Of a stretch of DNA of 64,000 nt, positions 33,301 to 43,337 are shown piece after piece. The position numbers and the translations under genes were made by a program. Origin of the DNA: Corynebacterium sp. 74A (GTDB lineage Bacteria > Actinomycetota > Actinomycetes > Mycobacteriales > Mycobacteriaceae); the NCBI RefSeq assembly GCF_008930665.1, contig NZ_PQMG01000004.1, positions 62,001-126,000 on the forward strand, read 5' to 3'. The notes under the pieces were generated by a model. That model saw only the letters and a list, made by a program, of their open reading frames with translations, did no database searches and was not told the DNA's origin. Position 1 is the first letter of the stretch. Each line of letters opens with the position of its first letter.

Positions 33301-36300
33301 TCAGTCTGTCGTGCCGATACCGTCAGTGTGCACCAGCGCGGCGAGCTCATTCTCATCGGGTAGCTTACTCGGTTCGAGAGTGTGATCGTAGGCGATGTAG
33401 TGGAAGGCTGCACGCACCGAGTCCGGATCGATCTCTCGACCATATCGCCGCGACAGCAGCCGCGCCCAGGCCAGCCGGTACACGGCGAGCTGGATCTGCG
33501 CTGCCTGCATGTCCGCGCCTGTGGGCGGGCGGCCTGTCTTCCAGTCCACCACACACCAGCCGGACTCTTCGTCCGTACCGAAGTGGAAGATGGCGTCGAT
33601 GCGCCCGCGCACCATGCTGCCGCCGAGTGAGATCTCGAAGGGGTATTCCACATAGGTGGGGGTGCGCTCCGCCCACTCGCTGGCGAGGAATTTCTCCTTC
33701 AAGTGCTCGAGCTCCGCGCCCTGGGGATCGATCTCCTCCCCCGCCCCGGGCAGTTGCTCATCATCGAGCAGCGAGGTGGCACCGAAGCGATCCTCGATCC
33801 ACTGGTGCAGCGCCGTGCCCCGCTTGGCATAGGCATTGGGTTTGAAGGGCACTGGGCGGTGCTGGCGGCGGGCGAAATCCGCGGGGCTGGACTTCAGCGA
33901 CACCAGATCAGAGGTGGAGAGCTCATGGCTGAGCTCTACCTCCACCACGGGCCGAGCGGCGGCCTCATGTTCGGCGATGAGCGCCTCCACCTCCTGCTGC
34001 CACAACTGGCTGAGCTCACTGGAGTTGGCGGGAAGATCCTCCCAGCGGCGGTGGCGGGCCGCCTCCACGGCCGTGGCCGCCGCATCGAGAATGTCCTCGC
34101 TATAGCTGGCGATGCCGTGGTTGAGCGCCAGCGCCTGGGCCTTTTCTTCCTTCCACAGCCGCGGGAAGCGCAGATCCGTCGCCGGGGCCGCTGGGGTGGT
34201 GCTTTCCTCGGCGGTGGCGGCGGCAGGATCCGGCTCCTCGCTCTCACTGCTGTCGTACCAGTGCACCACGGATTCGGGGGCGAGTTCTTTGAGCGCCGTG
34301 AAGTGCTCGAAGGGCGTGGTCTCCCTGCTCGTCGGATCGGCGTGCGCCGCCCCGCTGACGATCAGCGTGTTTTCGGTGCGGGTGATAGCCACGTAGAACA
34401 GGCGCACCACCTCATCGAGATAGCCCCGCCATAATTCATCGCGGTGTTCGGTGATCGCCGCGTCCGCCTCGTTCTGGCTGGTGACTCCCTCGAGGTCCAG
34501 CACGGGCACACCATTGGGGTTCTCCACCCCGGCGATATCGGTAATCACGGCATCGCCGCGCAGCACGGGGGGCAGCTCCCCGACCGAGTTGAGCCAGTTA
34601 TCAAACCTTTTTTGCCTGGTTTCCCCATCGTTGTAGGTGCTGTTATCGCAGTGCAGCACCGCGACGGTATCCCATTCCAAGCCCTTGGCTTTGTGCACGG
34701 TGAGCAGCTGCACGCGGTCGCTGTGGACGGCGATCTCGGCACGGTCGAAACCGCGCTCGTGCTCTTTCGCCAGCTCAAAGTAGCTCAGCATGGACTGCAA
34801 GGAGGCCCCGGGGGTGCGGCTAAACTCGGCCACCTTCTCGGCGAGCTGGTTCAGGTGCGCCACCCCGGCGCTGCCATCGCTGTTCGGATCGCGGCGCACA
34901 AGCGCTTCGGTACGGATGGAAAATACCCGCTCGATATCGGCGATAATGTCCGTCAGTGGTTTGGATAGCGAATAGGAGCGCAGGTAGCGCAGTTTCGAGG
35001 CGAGCTCGGCGAGCCGTTGGTAGCCCTCCTCGCTATAGCGCTCCGGTTCCCCGAGGTCCGCGATGGCGTCGACAAGCCCCACATGGGCATCGGGTTCATC
35101 GCTGAGCGCTTGGTCGATGGCGGCGCGGAGTCGCTCCAGCGGATCGGGCGAGCCGAGCCGTTCATCCTCTTCTACCTCGCCGCTGGAATTCACTCGGCCG
35201 GCAATATTCTCGGTGCGGCGGTGGAGCGCCTTGAGATCCTGCACCCCGAGATTCACCAGCGGGCCACACAGCACGCGGACCGCGGCCTCATTATTCTCCG
35301 GGGAGACGAGCATGGTGGCGATGGCGAGCACATCCGCTACTTCCGGAACCTCCAGCAGCCCGCCGAGGCCAACGATCTCATAGGGGATACCGCGCTGGGC
35401 CAGGGCTGCCGCCATCGCGGCGATGTGGTGGTTCTTGCGCACCAGAACGGCGCCGGTGAAACGCTCTCCCGCCTCCTGCTTGTCCTGGAAGCTTTCGGCA
35501 AGACGCCCAGCGACATACTCCACTTCCTCCTCATAGGTGCGAAACCATCCGAGGGCGATATCGCCCGCCGCGGCCTGTGGCCGGGAACTGAGCTTTTCGA
35601 CGCTGCGCTGCTGCCCATCACGCTCCAACACGGAGGCGGAGACGGCATTGGCCAGCTCGAGCACGCTACTCGGGTTGCGCCAGGAGGTTGTGAGCTGGCC
35701 GTTCGGTGCCGGCGAGGTACTGCCATCCTCCGCGATGCGGGGAAAGTCTGTAGCGAATTGGTCCAGATTGGTGGAAGTGGCGCCACGCCAGCCATAGATG
35801 GCCTGCATGGGATCGCCCACAGCGGTAATGCTCAACGCGCGGTCGGTATTGCCAAAAAGATGGGACAACAGCACCCGCTGGGCATTGGAGGTGTCCTGGT
35901 ACTCATCGAGCATGACTACCCGGAATTTCCGGCGTTCGCGATAGCCCACCTGGGGATATCTTTGGGCAATGCGGGCCGCCGCAGAAAGCTTCTGCGCAAA
36001 GGTGGCCACATTATCGCGCTTCATGCGCCGCCGCAGTTCCCGCACCAGCGGCAGATAGTCCTGGCGCTTCGTCATCGCCGTGACAAGTTTTTCGACATTC
36101 CCCGACTTGTACTGCTTTTTCTGCCGCGGGCTGGTCTCGAGCCCGTCGATGAGCGAAATATAGTCGCGCTGCGCCTCCTGCAGATCCGCGGGATCGACAA
36201 GGTGGGAATCGAGTGCCGACATCAACGCCAGGGTGGAGTCGATAGCCGAGCTGACGCTGGGATCGCTGGCGATCGCGGTGGAGTGCTCCCGCACCACCTC

Positions 36301-36759
36301 ATAGCAGTACTGGTAAAGCTCGGTCTCGGTGATCAGGCGCGCAGATGTTTCGATGGGCAGCAAGAGGCCGTACTCGGCCACAAGATCCCCACAGTAGGAA
36401 TCGTAGGTGGCTACCTTCGGTTCGATACTGAGCTCGCGGCCCTGCTCATCCACCGCGAGCCCGAGGGTGTTTTTCAGCGTGGCGAGGTTCCGGCGGATGC
36501 GCTGTTCCAGCTGGCCGGCGGCCTTGCGGGTGAAGGTGAGTCCCAGAACCTGATCGGGGCGCACCAGCCCATTGGCCACCAGCCAGACCACGCGCGCGGC
36601 CATGGTTTCGGTTTTACCGGCGCCGGCACCGGCCACCACCAGCAGTGATCCTTGTTCCGCACCGATCACCGCTGCCTGCTGCTCGGTCGGTGCATAGGGC
36701 TGCTGCAGTCGCTCCGAGAGCTCACGGGGAGACAGCCGCGGATTGTTCTGCTTAGGCAT
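33301..36759 (-). CDS. adnB: AdnB, helicase-nuclease subunit of the AdnAB recombination complex
   Basis: A 1152-residue UvrD-type helicase with a C-terminal RecB-family nuclease domain. Walker A GAGAGKTET lies at about residues 44-52, then DEYQDTSNAQR, GWRGATS and LEWDTVAVLH. The nuclease motif CVVDWKTGRPP is near residue 1080. AdnAB resects double-strand breaks in mycobacteria and relatives in place of RecBCD. The start overlaps the adnA stop by eight bases, so the two subunits are translationally coupled. Matches Rv3201c. Confidence 0.9.
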   Translation of the reverse strand: MPKQNNPRLSPRELSERLQQPYAPTEQQAAVIGAEQGSLLVVAGAGAGKTETMAARVVWLVANGLVRPDQVLGLTFTRKAAGQLEQRIRRNLATLKNTLGLAVDEQGRELSIEPKVATYDSYCGDLVAEYGLLLPIETSARLITETELYQYCYEVVREHSTAIASDPSVSSAIDSTLALMSALDSHLVDPADLQEAQRDYISLIDGLETSPRQKKQYKSGNVEKLVTAMTKRQDYLPLVRELRRRMKRDNVATFAQKLSAAARIAQRYPQVGYRERRKFRVVMLDEYQDTSNAQRVLLSHLFGNTDRALSITAVGDPMQAIYGWRGATSTNLDQFATDFPRIAEDGSTSPAPNGQLTTSWRNPSSVLELANAVSASVLERDGQQRSVEKLSSRPQAAAGDIALGWFRTYEEEVEYVAGRLAESFQDKQEAGERFTGAVLVRKNHHIAAMAAALAQRGIPYEIVGLGGLLEVPEVADVLAIATMLVSPENNEAAVRVLCGPLVNLGVQDLKALHRRTENIAGRVNSSGEVEEDERLGSPDPLERLRAAIDQALSDEPDAHVGLVDAIADLGEPERYSEEGYQRLAELASKLRYLRSYSLSKPLTDIIADIERVFSIRTEALVRRDPNSDGSAGVAHLNQLAEKVAEFSRTPGASLQSMLSYFELAKEHERGFDRAEIAVHSDRVQLLTVHKAKGLEWDTVAVLHCDNSTYNDGETRQKRFDNWLNSVGELPPVLRGDAVITDIAGVENPNGVPVLDLEGVTSQNEADAAITEHRDELWRGYLDEVVRLFYVAITRTENTLIVSGAAHADPTSRETTPFEHFTALKELAPESVVHWYDSSESEEPDPAAATAEESTTPAAPATDLRFPRLWKEEKAQALALNHGIASYSEDILDAAATAVEAARHRRWEDLPANSSELSQLWQQEVEALIAEHEAAARPVVEVELSHELSTSDLVSLKSSPADFARRQHRPVPFKPNAYAKRGTALHQWIEDRFGATSLLDDEQLPGAGEEIDPQGAELEHLKEKFLASEWAERTPTYVEYPFEISLGGSMVRGRIDAIFHFGTDEESGWCVVDWKTGRPPTGADMQAAQIQLAVYRLAWARLLSRRYGREIDPDSVRAAFHYIAYDHTLEPSKLPDENELAALVHTDGIGTTD

Positions 36760-39700
36760 TGAAGATGCTCCTTCCCTGATCCTGTGCCGGGCATACCGCC
36801 TTCAACGTGCAATACGTGCACTGCTTCTCATTGAGCTCAGCCCGCACCCGCGGCTGTGCTTTCTCCCGCGCCAGCGCCATGAGTGTGTCCTCAAAAGCAG
36901 CGAGTTGCTCCTGATCGAGCCGTGCTTGCTCGCGCGTGGTGACCTTCTTGGTGCTGGTGCCGGGATAAACCAGCACGGCGCCCTCCCGCTCGAGTTCAGG
37001 GTCCTCGGGGCGGCGGGTGGCGAGATTCCCTTCCGCATCGAGGCGGGCGTGCGCTACGGCCACTTGATAAGCCGAGAGCTGCGCGTGATCGGCGGCATCT
37101 TTCTGGGCAATGGCCTGAGCGGAGGACTTATAATCCACCACCCGCAGGCTATCGCCACTGCGGTCGATACGATCCAGCCGGCCGGAGATCATCACATCAT
37201 GCTCGCCCTCCGTGAGATGGCCGACGCGCACCCACGCCTGCCGCTCGGTACCCACCAAAGTGGTCGCGGCATTAGCAGAGTGGATCCACGACAGTGTTTT
37301 ATCGAGCATGGTGCTAAACCGCGCGATCTCCGCCTCCTCTCTCCACGCTGCATCATCGAGCTGCTGAGCAAAGGCATGCTCCACCAACTCGCGCGCCACG
37401 CTCTCCTCGGCGCCATTATCAATGGCTTCGGCGAAGGCGTGCACGAGCGTGCCGGTGATTTGGGGGCTGCCACTGGCGGAGTCAGCGAACTTCGCCACGG
37501 TGCCGTTGAGGGGGCAATCAAGGCTCTTTTCGATGGTGGAGGGGGATAAACGGATGGTGTCCCCGGCACGCACCAGAGGCTCAGTAGTAGAGGCCGCCCG
37601 CATGCCCCACCACTCCTGCGGGCTGGCCCCCAGTACGCCGGCCTCCGCTAGCCGCGCGAGATGATACGCGGCATGCTCGCGATCCGCTGCGGGAGCGTGC
37701 GGATTTTCCAGGGTGCGCCGCAGTTCCGCGATCACACTCGAGGTGGACAGCATACGCGGATGAATGGCGCGCACCGCCCCAGCATCCTCGGATGTGCTGG
37801 CGGCAGTCTCGGCGCTATACACCCGCATGCTCACCGGGGTGGCAGCGAGGAAACGGGAGGGCTCGGTGGTTCCATCTTCGCTCTCCGTGTCATCGATCGC
37901 CATGATGTAGAGCTGTTCGGTCGCTCGAGAGCAGGCCAAGCTGAGCAGACGGCGTTCTTCTGCTTCCCGCTCGGCCGTGTGGGTCACATACACCCCAGGG
38001 TCGATGTCCTCGTCTGTGTAGTTGATCAACTCTTCCTGGCCGAATAGGGTGCCCGTTTCTCCCAGCTGCGGCCATGCACCTTCATTAACCCCTGCAACGA
38101 TCACGAGGCGAAAGTGCATGCCCACGACCGAGTGGGCGGTAAGGATGGTGACGGCATCTGTTTTCGCGCCGCGCCGCTCACGGGTGAGCGAAGGAACATC
38201 GAGGCTGTCGATATAGGAGATGAAGCTGGAAAAGGAGGCCCCGGGGCGACGCTCGGTATAGTCGCCGGCGGTATCAAACAAGGCCATGGCAGCGTCGAGA
38301 TCCTGATCCGCCTGGGAGCCGGACGCTCCGCCGCGAAGCGAGACCGCCTGCAGGTGCTGGGCGAGGCCGGTCGCTTCCCACAACGCCCACAGCACCGCCT
38401 CAACGGACTCGCCGCGTTCATAGGCCGCCCGCCCCGCTTCGAGCACCTCGGTAGTGCGCTGCAAAATCTGGGTTTCCCGCTCGGTGAGGCTATCGCGAAT
38501 CTCGGCGTTTTCCGGCGCGGTATAGCCTGGGGCTTGGGGAAGCAGGAGATCCTCGAGTACCTCGATGGCCCGGCGGCTACCGCCGTGGCGTTTTTCTGCG
38601 GCACGCACACCGCGCAGCAGGCGGCGGTAGGTGACCGGATCGGCGCCACCGACGGGGCCGAGGATGAGCTCGCTCAGCTCGGTGCTACTGATACGGCTCA
38701 GCAGGCTCCGTGCGGCGATAAGCAGGCTGGATACCACCCGCTGTTCCTTGAGTACCATCGCCGAGTTGTCTACGTGCACGGGGACACCGGCGATCAATAG
38801 CGCCCGCTGCAGGCTACCGATCTCCCCTGAACTGCGCACGATCACTGCGATATCGCGCCACGCCACCGAGTCGAGCAGCCCGGCGCGACGTACTCGGTCC
38901 GCGATGAAGTCGTGGTGGCTGCGGGCATCAGCGGCCACCACATACTGCGAGCGCGCCTGAACCTGAGGCTCCGTCAGCTCGATGGTGTGCTCGGCGTGGT
39001 AGTCGATGAAGAAGTCGGGATCCGCGCCACGGAAGTGGAACACGGAGTGCTCTGGGTTGCCGCCGAGCACCATGAGCGTGGTGTGCGGGGTGAGCGCCTC
39101 GATCAACCCAGCTGCCTTGGGATCGAGATTCTGTGCGTCATCAATCAGCAGATACCGCGCTGAGCGGGCCACCTGTTGGGCGAGCTGCTCATCATCAGTG
39201 ATGAGGCGGTGAGCTTCGGCCAGCAGCTCGGAGGCATTGAGTGAGTCTTGGCCAGACAGCGCCATGGTGTGGCGATACTCCCGCAAAAACTGCCCCGCAG
39301 CAGACCATAGAGGGCGGTCCCAGTCCTCGCCGAGCTGCTCGAGGTCTGCGGCACCCAGACCGCGCTCTTGGGCGCGCAGCAGGAAGTCGCGCAGGCCGCG
39401 GGCGAATCCGACGAGCTCGAGTGCCTCGTGCTGCTCTTCCGGCCAGTAGGCTCCGCCGCGCTCGCGGTGGCCGTCGAGAAGCTCGCGGATCACGGCATCC
39501 TGCTCGGCGCCGGTAATCATGCGGGGCGAGGTGCCAATATCGCGCTGGCGCGCGGCCCGGACAATGGCGAAAGCCAGGGAGTGAATAGAGCGCACGAGCG
39601 TTCCTGCGGAGGCAAAGCCTTCGGCGCGGCCACCCAGCAGAGAAGAGAGCTCGCTGCGGTGATAACTCGCCGTCTCCTTGGCGGTGGTGATCAGCGCAAT

Positions 39701-39928
39701 CTCCGCCGGATCCACACCCGCGTTGATCAAGCCCACCACCGTATCGCTCAAAGCGGAGCTCACACCCGTGTTGGCGGCGCCGATGAGCTTCACGGTGCCT
39801 GTTAGTTCGGCGTGCACCAGCTCATGCACGGCCGCAGACCACGTCCTACGAGGGGTTTCTCGCGGACCGGGGTAGGTGACTGTCACCGTGGGGTTCGGTG
39901 GTGGGGCCATCAGCGGGGTGCTATTCAT
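36752..39928 (-). CDS. adnA: AdnA, helicase-nuclease subunit with degenerate motor
   Basis: About 1058 residues. The Walker A position in the N-terminal motor reads GAANTGVSS and lacks the lysine, as expected for AdnA, whose motor is the non-driving one. The C-terminal RecB-type nuclease has VVDYKSSAQA and cysteines at KSLDCPL and CTYCTLKAVCP, which together look like the Fe-S cluster of AddB/AdnA nucleases. The start is uncertain: MNSTPL at 39928 is chosen; the frame opens at a GTG at 39958. It is the first gene of the adnAB pair and corresponds to Rv3202c. Confidence 0.85.
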   Translation of the reverse strand: MNSTPLMAPPPNPTVTVTYPGPRETPRRTWSAAVHELVHAELTGTVKLIGAANTGVSSALSDTVVGLINAGVDPAEIALITTAKETASYHRSELSSLLGGRAEGFASAGTLVRSIHSLAFAIVRAARQRDIGTSPRMITGAEQDAVIRELLDGHRERGGAYWPEEQHEALELVGFARGLRDFLLRAQERGLGAADLEQLGEDWDRPLWSAAGQFLREYRHTMALSGQDSLNASELLAEAHRLITDDEQLAQQVARSARYLLIDDAQNLDPKAAGLIEALTPHTTLMVLGGNPEHSVFHFRGADPDFFIDYHAEHTIELTEPQVQARSQYVVAADARSHHDFIADRVRRAGLLDSVAWRDIAVIVRSSGEIGSLQRALLIAGVPVHVDNSAMVLKEQRVVSSLLIAARSLLSRISSTELSELILGPVGGADPVTYRRLLRGVRAAEKRHGGSRRAIEVLEDLLLPQAPGYTAPENAEIRDSLTERETQILQRTTEVLEAGRAAYERGESVEAVLWALWEATGLAQHLQAVSLRGGASGSQADQDLDAAMALFDTAGDYTERRPGASFSSFISYIDSLDVPSLTRERRGAKTDAVTILTAHSVVGMHFRLVIVAGVNEGAWPQLGETGTLFGQEELINYTDEDIDPGVYVTHTAEREAEERRLLSLACSRATEQLYIMAIDDTESEDGTTEPSRFLAATPVSMRVYSAETAASTSEDAGAVRAIHPRMLSTSSVIAELRRTLENPHAPAADREHAAYHLARLAEAGVLGASPQEWWGMRAASTTEPLVRAGDTIRLSPSTIEKSLDCPLNGTVAKFADSASGSPQITGTLVHAFAEAIDNGAEESVARELVEHAFAQQLDDAAWREEAEIARFSTMLDKTLSWIHSANAATTLVGTERQAWVRVGHLTEGEHDVMISGRLDRIDRSGDSLRVVDYKSSAQAIAQKDAADHAQLSAYQVAVAHARLDAEGNLATRRPEDPELEREGAVLVYPGTSTKKVTTREQARLDQEQLAAFEDTLMALAREKAQPRVRAELNEKQCTYCTLKAVCPAQDQGRSIFNA

Positions 39929-40020
39929 GCCCATCATTCTTGCAGAGGTAGTGGACACTCACAGCGAATTGCCCCTCGACAACTAAGAACACACATTCGA
40001 AGAATGCGGGGGAATCTGGG

Positions 40021-40920
40021 CTAGGAGTCGGCGTCGAGACGCTCGCCAAGTTCGCGGGCCAAAGCCACAATGCGGCGGCTGTGTGCGGGGCGGCTCGCTG
40101 GGTGCAGCGCATGCACATAGAGGCGATAGAGCACCCCGCGGGCGGCCAGGGCGTCGAGATAACGCAGATGCGAGAAACGATCCAGCACCCCGATATCGAC
40201 GGCATCGGCGATGATGCCATCTACCATCGTCAGCGCCGCGGTATACGCATGCGGGTGGGCCACGGGCACGATCTCGGTCACGATCGGGGCCTGGCTACCG
40301 GAGAAAATGGTGGTACCCAACATGTCAGCGTGGCCCAACTGCACCTCGAGGGGAATCTCGGGCACCCGCCGATGCAGCTCCGCAGCGGCGCTCAGCGCCT
40401 CCACCTCGTGGCCGCGGGCGGGGCGATCGCCCTCAAAAGCGCGGGCCAACAACTCGGCCGGCTGTTCTGCCCACGCGGCACGATCAGCCAGCTGAAAAAT
40501 GCTGGCTTCATCGTCGACCTGCTGCATATCGCGGCCCACCCACTGGGGCACCGGCACCTCGGCGAGAGCGTCGGCGAGCAGAAGGGCCGCGCCCACGGTT
40601 TCATCGACACGCTGCGCTGGTTCGCCCACCACATAGGCATTAGCCCGGAATCCCGAGATCACCACGCGCCCATCGGTGGAGCGCACCGGCCGCACCAGCC
40701 GCACACCACGAGGGCTGAGGCTATCGCGCAGCTTGGCCGACCACGCGGCAAAAGACGCCGAGGGGGCTCGGGAAATCACCACGTTTCCACATTTGATGCC
40801 GTTGTCCCACGCCGCGCCGAGTCGCTCTGCTGCGGCGATGTGATGGGTGGGCACTCGGAAAGCCTCAAAAACGTGCCCCGGTACCGAGCCCACGGGTGTC
40901 GAGTCGGTGGTGTCAGTCAT
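40021..40920 (-). CDS. TIGR02569 family protein (phosphotransferase-like)
   Basis: A 299-residue actinobacteria-specific protein of the TIGR02569 family (Rv3205c orthologue). It shows the overall layout of an aminoglycoside/choline kinase-like fold: GHVFEAFRVP at the start, VVISGFRANAYV, and LQLGHADMLGTTIFSG in the position of a catalytic H-x-D loop. The physiological substrate is not known. The ATG at 40920 is chosen, as the longer frame adds an unlikely N-terminus. Confidence 0.8.
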   Translation of the reverse strand: MTDTTDSTPVGSVPGHVFEAFRVPTHHIAAAERLGAAWDNGIKCGNVVISRAPSASFAAWSAKLRDSLSPRGVRLVRPVRSTDGRVVISGFRANAYVVGEPAQRVDETVGAALLLADALAEVPVPQWVGRDMQQVDDEASIFQLADRAAWAEQPAELLARAFEGDRPARGHEVEALSAAAELHRRVPEIPLEVQLGHADMLGTTIFSGSQAPIVTEIVPVAHPHAYTAALTMVDGIIADAVDIGVLDRFSHLRYLDALAARGVLYRLYVHALHPASRPAHSRRIVALARELGERLDADS

Positions 40921-41002
40921 AGCCCCTAGATTAGCGTTGCACCCCACGCGCCCGGCGCGCACACCACGGCCATGGGCAAGATTGCGTTCCGAGCTGCGCC
41001 TT

Positions 41003-42235
41003 CTACTGGTTCATCCACCAGTACATGATGCCCCCATCGAGGGTGATGACGCGCGCGAAACCATGGGCCAGCAGGATCCGCGCGGCCTCTTCCGAGCGGA
41101 CTCCCGCTTTGCAATACAGCGCCACCGGCTGGGCGCGATCCAGCTCGGCGACTTGGCCGAGGTCCCCGGCGCGCAGCCGCGAGAGCGGAGCGAGCAGGCT
41201 CTCGCCCAGTACTCCCCCTTCCCATTCGATGGGTTCGCGCACATCCACCGAGATCATGCCCTCCTCGAGCAGGGCGGGCAGCTCCTCCATCGAGCGGTGT
41301 TCCGGCTCCTTTGTGGGCGCAGGCGGGGCGGTGTTCTCGGCGTCTCGCGGTGTCTTCTGGGGATCGATCGTGTGTCCTTCCTGGGCATCGGCGCTCCGGC
41401 GGGTGGCCGCATCCACCGCAGCAGCAGCTGTCGTCGCTGCTGGGCTGTCTCCCCACTCGCATGCCTCGACCACGGTGCGGTGACGCAGCGCCGCCGATTC
41501 CGGGTGCGGGGAAAAGGAGAAGGTTTTGAAGTTGTTATTCGCCGCATCCCAGGTAGCGAGGCGGCCGATGAGCGGGGTACCGAATCCGGTGATGAGCTTG
41601 ATCACCTCGGTGGCCATCATGGTGCCGATCACCCCGGGCAGCACACCAAAGACGCCGGCCTCGGCGCAGTTGGGGGCGCTACCGGGCGGCGGCGGGGTGG
41701 GAAAAATATCGCGCAAGGTATAGCCCTCGGCGAAGACAGATAGCTGACCGCCGAATTGCTGGATGCTGCCCCATACCAGCGGAATGGACTGCTCCGCACA
41801 GTGATCGGCCACCAGATAGCGGGTAGCGAAGTTATCGGAGCCATCCACCACGATGTCGTATTCACTGAGGATGTCTCGGGCATTAGTGGCCGTGAGTGCA
41901 CAGTGGTGGGTGCGCACCTCCACCTCGGGGTTGAGCTCGCGGGCAAAGCGGGCCGCGGACTGCACCTTCGGCGTGCCGATATCGCTGGTGCGGTGCACCA
42001 CCTGGCGCTGCAGGTTAGACAGGTCCACCGCGTCAGCGTCGATAATGCCCAGACACCCCACCCCAGCCGCGGCTAAGTATTCAATCACCGGGCTACCGAG
42101 CCCGCCAGCACCAATCGCCAGCACCGAGGCTCCGTAGAGTTTCTGCTGCCCCTGCAGCCCGATTCCAGGCAGGGAGAGATGGCGGGCATAACGTGCCGTC
42201 GCCCCAGCGGGCAGCGGCCGCGGTGTGAGAGTCAC
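41003..42235 (-). CDS. moeZ: Adenylyltransferase/sulfurtransferase MoeZ (ThiF/MoeB plus rhodanese)
   Basis: About 410 residues in two domains. A ThiF/MoeB E1-like adenylation domain has IGAGGLGSPVIEYLAAAG and, further on, NCAEAGVFG. A C-terminal rhodanese domain (about 300-410) carries the persulfide Cys in YCKAGVRSEEA. Such proteins activate and thiolate sulfur-carrier proteins for molybdopterin, thioamino acid and cysteine synthesis. A GTG at 42235 with AAGGA upstream is a better start than the longer frame, which overlaps the neighbouring stop. Corresponds to Rv3206c (moeB1/moeZ). Confidence 0.85.
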   Translation of the reverse strand: MTLTPRPLPAGATARYARHLSLPGIGLQGQQKLYGASVLAIGAGGLGSPVIEYLAAAGVGCLGIIDADAVDLSNLQRQVVHRTSDIGTPKVQSAARFARELNPEVEVRTHHCALTATNARDILSEYDIVVDGSDNFATRYLVADHCAEQSIPLVWGSIQQFGGQLSVFAEGYTLRDIFPTPPPPGSAPNCAEAGVFGVLPGVIGTMMATEVIKLITGFGTPLIGRLATWDAANNNFKTFSFSPHPESAALRHRTVVEACEWGDSPAATTAAAAVDAATRRSADAQEGHTIDPQKTPRDAENTAPPAPTKEPEHRSMEELPALLEEGMISVDVREPIEWEGGVLGESLLAPLSRLRAGDLGQVAELDRAQPVALYCKAGVRSEEAARILLAHGFARVITLDGGIMYWWMNQ

Positions 42236-42240
42236 CGATT

Positions 42241-43098
42241 TTATTCCTTCTTGCCGTTCGGATAGGGCCACGCGTTATAGCTGCAGGTGGCGTTATCGTC
42301 GGGGTAGATCTCGTTGGGGTCGATCTTGTTCAGCTCCGAATTAGAGAGGCTGAGGGTTTGTTGCATCATGATCGGCGCGAGGGCGCCATCGCGGCCACAC
42401 GGCACATGCTGCGCATAGCCGATACCGTGTCCTACCTCGTGGTTGATGAGGTATTGGCGATAGGCGCCGAGATCACCAGCGAAAGGCCGGGCGCCACGCA
42501 CCCAGCGGGATTCGTTGAGCACCACGCGATTGCCGTCGGAGGTAAAGCAGGAGGTCTCCATGCCCAAGTTGGCGCCGCAACTCTTGTGCGTGGTGTTCAC
42601 ACTGCTCAGCTGGATGCGTAGATCCGCCTTGTCCGGATTGTCGATGTGCTTGAAGCCAAACTCGGGATCGGCGGTCCAGCCCTTCGGATTGGTCAGGGTG
42701 GCATCCACCATCGCGGCAAAGCCATCGTCGCCGCCATAGTGGGCGGCGTTGAGCCCCTCTTCCACTTCGATCACATAAGTGAAGGTGCGCGGGCGGCCCG
42801 CCCCAGCTTCGGCGCCAGGTGCGCCCACCGTGCGGTAGGTGCCACGACCGTCTTCGGTATAGGGCCCGCCTTCGGGCAGCTGACCGCCCTCGGTCAGAAA
42901 CGTCAGATCTGCGGGATTAGGCACCGGCGGTCGCCCCTCGTCGCGACCTGTGCTCGTGGCTGCCGGCGGAACGGAGGAGGCGGTGGGGGGTGTGGTAGCG
43001 GCGGGCTGATGGATGATGTCGACGAGCACCCACACGGTGATGATCGCCAGCACCGGAATGGCATAGGCCCGCCAGCCATAGTCGCGGGCGAAACGCAC
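42241..43098 (-). CDS. DUF3152 membrane-anchored metallopeptidase-like protein
   Basis: The visible 285 residues contain one membrane helix (about 11-28), a Pro/Thr linker and a C-terminal peptidase-like domain with HEVGHGIGYAQHVPC, a zinc-binding HExxH-x6-H pattern, plus paired cysteines (KSCGANLGMETSCF). The reading frame continues upstream of the GTG at 43098 for about 60 codons with protein-like sequence (EDRPDRYNAWNSDDD) up to a TAG, with AGGAG in a suitable place but no ATG, GTG or TTG. The real start may therefore lie further upstream. Corresponds to Rv3207c. Substrate unknown. Confidence 0.75.
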   Translation of the reverse strand: MRFARDYGWRAYAIPVLAIITVWVLVDIIHQPAATTPPTASSVPPAATSTGRDEGRPPVPNPADLTFLTEGGQLPEGGPYTEDGRGTYRTVGAPGAEAGAGRPRTFTYVIEVEEGLNAAHYGGDDGFAAMVDATLTNPKGWTADPEFGFKHIDNPDKADLRIQLSSVNTTHKSCGANLGMETSCFTSDGNRVVLNESRWVRGARPFAGDLGAYRQYLINHEVGHGIGYAQHVPCGRDGALAPIMMQQTLSLSNSELNKIDPNEIYPDDNATCSYNAWPYPNGKKE

Positions 43099-43337
43099 GA
43101 AGAAGGAGTCCGTGGACTCTTCTGCTTCTCGACGCTCCCCCGCTGCTTCATGCCGCCCCGGCGACGGCGCCGGCTCCGGCCTGTGGTGGCGCGAGGCAGC
43201 GATGTCATCGTCGCTATTCCACGCGTTATAGCGGTCGGGGCGGTCCTCCCCGTCCTGGCCGCGTAGATGTCTTCTCTCGTCGATGACTCGCTACTCCTTC
43301 TGCCTCGTGATCCTGCGCGCTGCGCCTGTCGGCGGCG

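Noticed and set aside
35017..36648. A 543-residue plus-strand open frame opposite adnB
   Set aside because: Same antisense effect in high-GC DNA; adnB has all helicase motifs on the other strand.
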